64,000 nucleotides of DNA from Chelonoidis abingdonii (Eukaryota > Chordata > Testudines > Testudinidae): assembly GCF_003597395.2 (NCBI RefSeq), contig NC_133771.1:48300260-48364259 (forward strand), given 5' to 3'. The notes beneath the pieces are model-generated. The model worked only from the letters and a program-made list of their open reading frames with translations, was not told where the DNA came from and made no database searches. The first letter of the stretch is position 1; every line of letters begins with the position of its first letter. Both the position numbers and the translations under genes were made by a program. This document shows, in pieces, positions 60,601-64,000 of this stretch.

Positions 60601-60920
60601 ATGTAGAGTACAACATCTGCATGACAACCAATAATATCAAAAATTATGAAACATGAGAAATACGGACCACAAACAGGTGGTAGCCATTGACAAGGAGGAG
60701 AAGGCCCCCAAATGTCACTAAAATTACACCAAAATTATGGCATACCTAATTTTACAACATGACAGATGCCTGCACCAGCTAGCATGAAGTATGTTTTTAA
60801 TGAGCCCCGTATCAGTAGAGAACCTCCCACAAGTTCCATCTCAACGTCCAAGCATCACCAAAATTGTATGCAGAAACACAGGCACAGCAATCAGCAGATA
60901 TGTTTGCATGATATCCATAT
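60601..60920. other. intergenic sequence, no feature seen
   Basis: Nothing recognised. Confidence 0.35.
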
Positions 60921-61113
60921 AATAGACTCCTAGGAATGTAGGCTTGAAAAGGACCTCAAGAGGTCATCCAGTCCAGCCCCCTGTACGGAGGCAGGACCAA
61001 ATATACCTAGACCATCCCTGACAGGTGTCTGTCTAGTCTGTTCTTAAAACCATCCAGTGACAGAGATTCCACAGCCTCCCTTGGAAACCAGTTCTAGTGC
61101 TTAACAATCCTTA
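60921..61113 (-). mobile_element. CR1 LINE 3' end, minus strand
   Basis: Plus strand reads aatgtaggcttgaaaaggac, ctcaagaggtcatccagtcc, ccagtgacagagattccaca, the antisense of a CR1 3' end. It is broken at 61113 by another element starting with TA and cagtaaaa. Confidence 0.85.
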
Positions 61114-61115
61114 TA

Positions 61116-61560
61116 CAGTAAAAGCTGTGTTGTCCAGCACTTTACCAGACAGAAAACTCTATAAACTGGCATTTCTGATCTTCATTGAAAGTCCAGTTTA
61201 TAGTCTGGTTGGTGCAGGGCCAGCAGGCTTCCAACCTTGCTCCGCATAGCTTCCTGGAAGCACGACATGTCCCTGCTGCTCCTAGGTGGAGGAATGCCCA
61301 TGAGAGGTTTGGAGTGTGGGCATGGTGAGGAGCACAGGTTCTGGGAGGGAGTTTGGGTGTGGGAGTGGGCTCGGTGCAAGGTGTTGGGGCGTGGGAGGGC
61401 CTCCAGGGTGCCAGATCCAGAGGGCGTTCACCCTGGGCGGCACCCCGCAAGCAGCCACAGGTCCCTGCTGCTCCCAGGCAGAGGTGTGACTAGGCAGCTC
61501 TGCACGCTGTCCCCAGCCTGCCCTGAGTGCTGGTTCCACAGCTCCCATTGGCCGAGAATT
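61116..61560. mobile_element. possible Tigger/mariner-derived non-autonomous element, one end visible
   Basis: It begins cagtaaaagctgtgttgtcc after a TA, like a Tigger-type terminus, and continues into G-rich sequence with repeated gggagg and gtgggag. I cannot find the opposite terminus, so the right limit is a guess. Open frames of about 100 codons on both strands reflect base composition. Confidence 0.45.
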
Positions 61561-61589
61561 TGAATACATGTAGCCTATCTAAATATTCT

Positions 61590-61865
61590 TTAACCTATTC
61601 TTTCCCTATCTTTGTTTGCTTCCCTTCCCACTTCTTGTTAATATTTATCGGGTTAAGTAACTGGTCACAATTTACTTTTTAGTGAAGATTGAAGCAGAAT
61701 AGTCAGTAAACACCTCAGCCTTCTTGATGTCAGCCTTTATTAGCCTTCCTTCCCTGCAAAGTAGTGGACCTTCATTTTCCATTATTTCATCTTTCTTTTG
61801 CTCCTAATGTATTTATAGAACCTCTTATTGTCTTTATATCCCTTACCTTTTATGATGCTGATTAA
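61590..61865 (-). mobile_element. CR1 LINE ORF2 fragment (between endonuclease and reverse transcriptase), minus strand
   Basis: In minus-strand translation the blocks FYKYIRSKRK, then HYFAGKEGRLIKADIKKAEV and FTDYSASIF appear with stops between, matching the CR1 linker ahead of the reverse transcriptase. It may be part of the same insertion as 60921-61113, with the middle lost or replaced. Confidence 0.75.
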
Positions 61866-63359
61866 TTTAAATAAATGGGGTGCAATGCTGCAACTGGGGC
61901 CATACCATTCAATGGCACCCACGATGCCGTATATATTTTAGTACATAATTATCCATATCTGACACTTACTGACTTAGAGACAACTGGAGTGACACACCTT
62001 GCATGAGTCTATGTTAGGGTACACCAATGTTTGGAACACTCAGGCACCTAGCAATACGTTCAGAACATCCACATTATTATAAAATGTCTGGAATGTTGAT
62101 AGATCCCACATTAGAGGTCACAATCTCTAGTACACGTGCCTCTTAATGAGCAGGAAACACCATAACAACTGAGTAACCATTGGATATTTGTTTATCTATG
62201 CAGTCTTAAGGGCGCAGACCCACGGACATATCAGTCTGGGCCTGAAACCACTACACTTTAGCAATGCGAAGTTCTGGAGGAGGAGGAACAGTTTTGACAT
62301 GCTTGAAGACATGGCTTGTATAAAGAGGCATGCTCAGGGTGACAGAAAGGCACATGTCCTGCTGAATAAGGGTCTGTGTCTGATGCTTGAATTAGCAAAC
62401 CACAGGCTGCTACATACACCATTGAAGCTTAGGGAAACATTTGGTGGAGGTTCCTTCTGGCCAGTGTTTCTCAAGAGCCACCAGAAGCAATTATGGTGCA
62501 TTATAGTGACTGGATGAAGAGGTAATTCTGAAGAAACCTCTCTGCCATAACAAAGAAGAAAAGAGTCGGAAGGGAAGGAATGATTTTTTTTTTTTTTAAA
62601 GGATTTGGGATACATCTGCCTCTTTTATGTGATGTCTTTCTGCACTGTGCTATTTGAATATCTCATGTTCGAATTGCGGTGGAACAAGTCTGTCATTAGA
62701 TTTCTTACTACATAACGTACTTCTCTTGCTGTCTCTCGCTGACACATATATATGTCACATTCATTTTGCTTCATGAAATTTGCAAGCCAGAGTGTTATCT
62801 GCATGATGCCATGCTGTGCTGTCCTACAAATTGCCAGCTATGTCTAGTAGTCAGACTTTTACCTGTTCAGTTCTCACTTACTCTGAAAATTGTGTTCAAT
62901 TAGTCTCATGCTGACTTTGTGTTTCCTGAGCCTTAGGATATGAGTCAATCTTTAAGTGCCTTTCCCGACTGTAATAACTGTGAACATTTCAGGCTGCTAT
63001 CTCCCTCCTCCATTAAAGATATTCCAAATCTGATAGCGAGGTTGTGCAATATGTTGAAACTCAGGAATACCGTATCTCCCAGTCTGTGCTGTGTCAATAT
63101 AATAGGAGGCCACTGCATCTTTCTAATCTGACATTGGAATTACATTTTCAGGATGTTATATGTTCTTTCTGGGGTGGATCTGATGGCTATGTGAGCAGCA
63201 TTGTAGTTCTTCCTTAGGAGTTTAGTGACAAGAAAATGGGAGTCACTGTCACCTGTAAGAAAGGACAAATACAACTGCTATGTGGGTTTTGCATTATTAC
63301 AGAAATCAGTATTTGTCTAGAAAATTAGAACATCCATAATCATATCAGGATTTGTTTTA
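61866..63359. other. intergenic sequence, no recognised genes
   Basis: A 109-codon frame at 62188-62517 has no family resemblance. No repeat recognised. Confidence 0.4.
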
Positions 63360-63600
63360 AACCCTGAGTTTAGCAGGGATGTTGTAAATCCTTGTGTGTC
63401 AGAGCATAAGCCAATTTATGAGGGTGCTGGGAAGAAACTTTCTCTGAGGGCAAGTTATTCCACAATTGTCCACTGCACAAGGCCTTTGCACCTTTCTCTG
63501 AAGTGTCTGGTACTGGCCACTGTGGCAGTATGGGATACTAGACTAGAAGGACCACTGGTCTGATCAGTCTTTCTCTATGTAAATGCACAGTGAGGTTAGT
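63360..63600 (+). mobile_element. LINE-like 3' end fragment, class uncertain
   Basis: The order cagagcataagccaattta, agttattccacaattgtcca, gtgtctggtactggccactg, gaaggaccactggtctgatc is a familiar turtle repeat 3' end, likely CR1-related. Confidence 0.55.
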
Positions 63601-63863
63601 CTTGTACAAACAGCCAAATGCTACCAAGATCATTGGTTCCAAATGCTGTAGCCAAGGCTGAATGTCTGAGGACTAATGAGGTATCACATCACCCTGAGTA
63701 CCGTGGGTCTTCAATATGGCGAATGAATGGAAAACAGTCCAGCTTCTGTAGATAGCCTCATTCCCTAGAGTAAGGGAGTAGGACCAAGAGAGATATAAGT
63801 GCAGTCTATAGCACCAATCCAAGTGATGAGGTTTTGCTATGCCAAAGAACTCTTTTATAGCTT

Positions 63864-64000
63864 TGTCATAAACAGATAGCTAAGGGTTAATGTTTCTTTT
63901 ACCTGTAAAGGGTTAACAAAGGGAACCACACACCTGACCAGAGGACCAATCAGGAAACTGGATTTTTCAAAGCTCAGGGAGGGAATTTTGGGGTGTGTGT
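63864..64000 (+). mobile_element. start of an endogenous retrovirus-type LTR, cut by the window edge
   Basis: It begins tgtcataaacagatagctaa and continues gggttaacaaagggaacca and ggaccaatcaggaaactgga, a very common turtle LTR beginning with TG. The CCAAT-containing stretch would lie in U3. Whether internal retroviral genes follow cannot be seen. Confidence 0.8.

Noticed and set aside
1..64000. CRISPR arrays, operons, phage or other prokaryotic systems
   Set aside because: The window is vertebrate nuclear DNA with introns and LINE/SINE repeats; no spaced direct repeats or gene clusters of that kind are present.

Overview
This is a stretch of amniote nuclear genome, most likely from a cryptodiran turtle. 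The one protein gene I recognise has introns, and the DNA around it is filled with repeats typical of turtles: several CR1 LINE fragments, a tRNA-derived SINE whose tail looks like a CR1 end, MIR-like CORE-SINE relics, many foldback MITEs, a Tigger transposon, retroviral-type LTRs and a DIRS retrotransposon. The species assignment rests on the repeat mix and has not been tested by a search.

The gene is FAM83B on the + strand. Three coding exons are visible: 17399-17563, 33416-33540 and the large last exon 37370-39746. They join in frame and encode about 888 residues: the second half of the DUF1669 (pseudo-phospholipase D) domain and the whole disordered C-terminal region. The first coding exon (about 150 residues in the family) and the promoter are not here, so bases 1-17398 should lie inside an upstream intron. 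The 3' UTR follows 39746, with candidate poly(A) signals at 39907 and 40191. From about 41 kb to the end I see no gene, only intergenic DNA with repeats.

Layout: 1-17.4 kb is intron with a hAT MITE, a long hairpin, an antisense LTR, CR1 fragments and a nested pile at 11.26-15.46 kb (a CR1 split by a hAT MITE and by a Tigger transposon, then an oppositely oriented CR1). 17.4-33.4 kb is the intron between the first two visible exons; it holds a GC-rich 1.6-kb hAT-like element, an antisense LTR and a 5.36-kb DIRS element ending only about 150 bp before the next exon. 33.5-37.4 kb is the next intron, with an exact 79-bp copy of part of the DIRS reverse transcriptase. 41-64 kb holds a 1.6-kb composite MITE, SINEs, MIRs split by MITEs, CR1 fragments and the start of an LTR at the right edge.

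I found no bacterial-style operon, CRISPR array, tRNA or rRNA gene, and nothing that looks like a new multi-gene system. The most unusual signals are the DIRS element with its full terminal architecture, the exact 79-bp patch copied from it, the legible nested insertions, and a proline-lysine repeat in the FAM83B tail.
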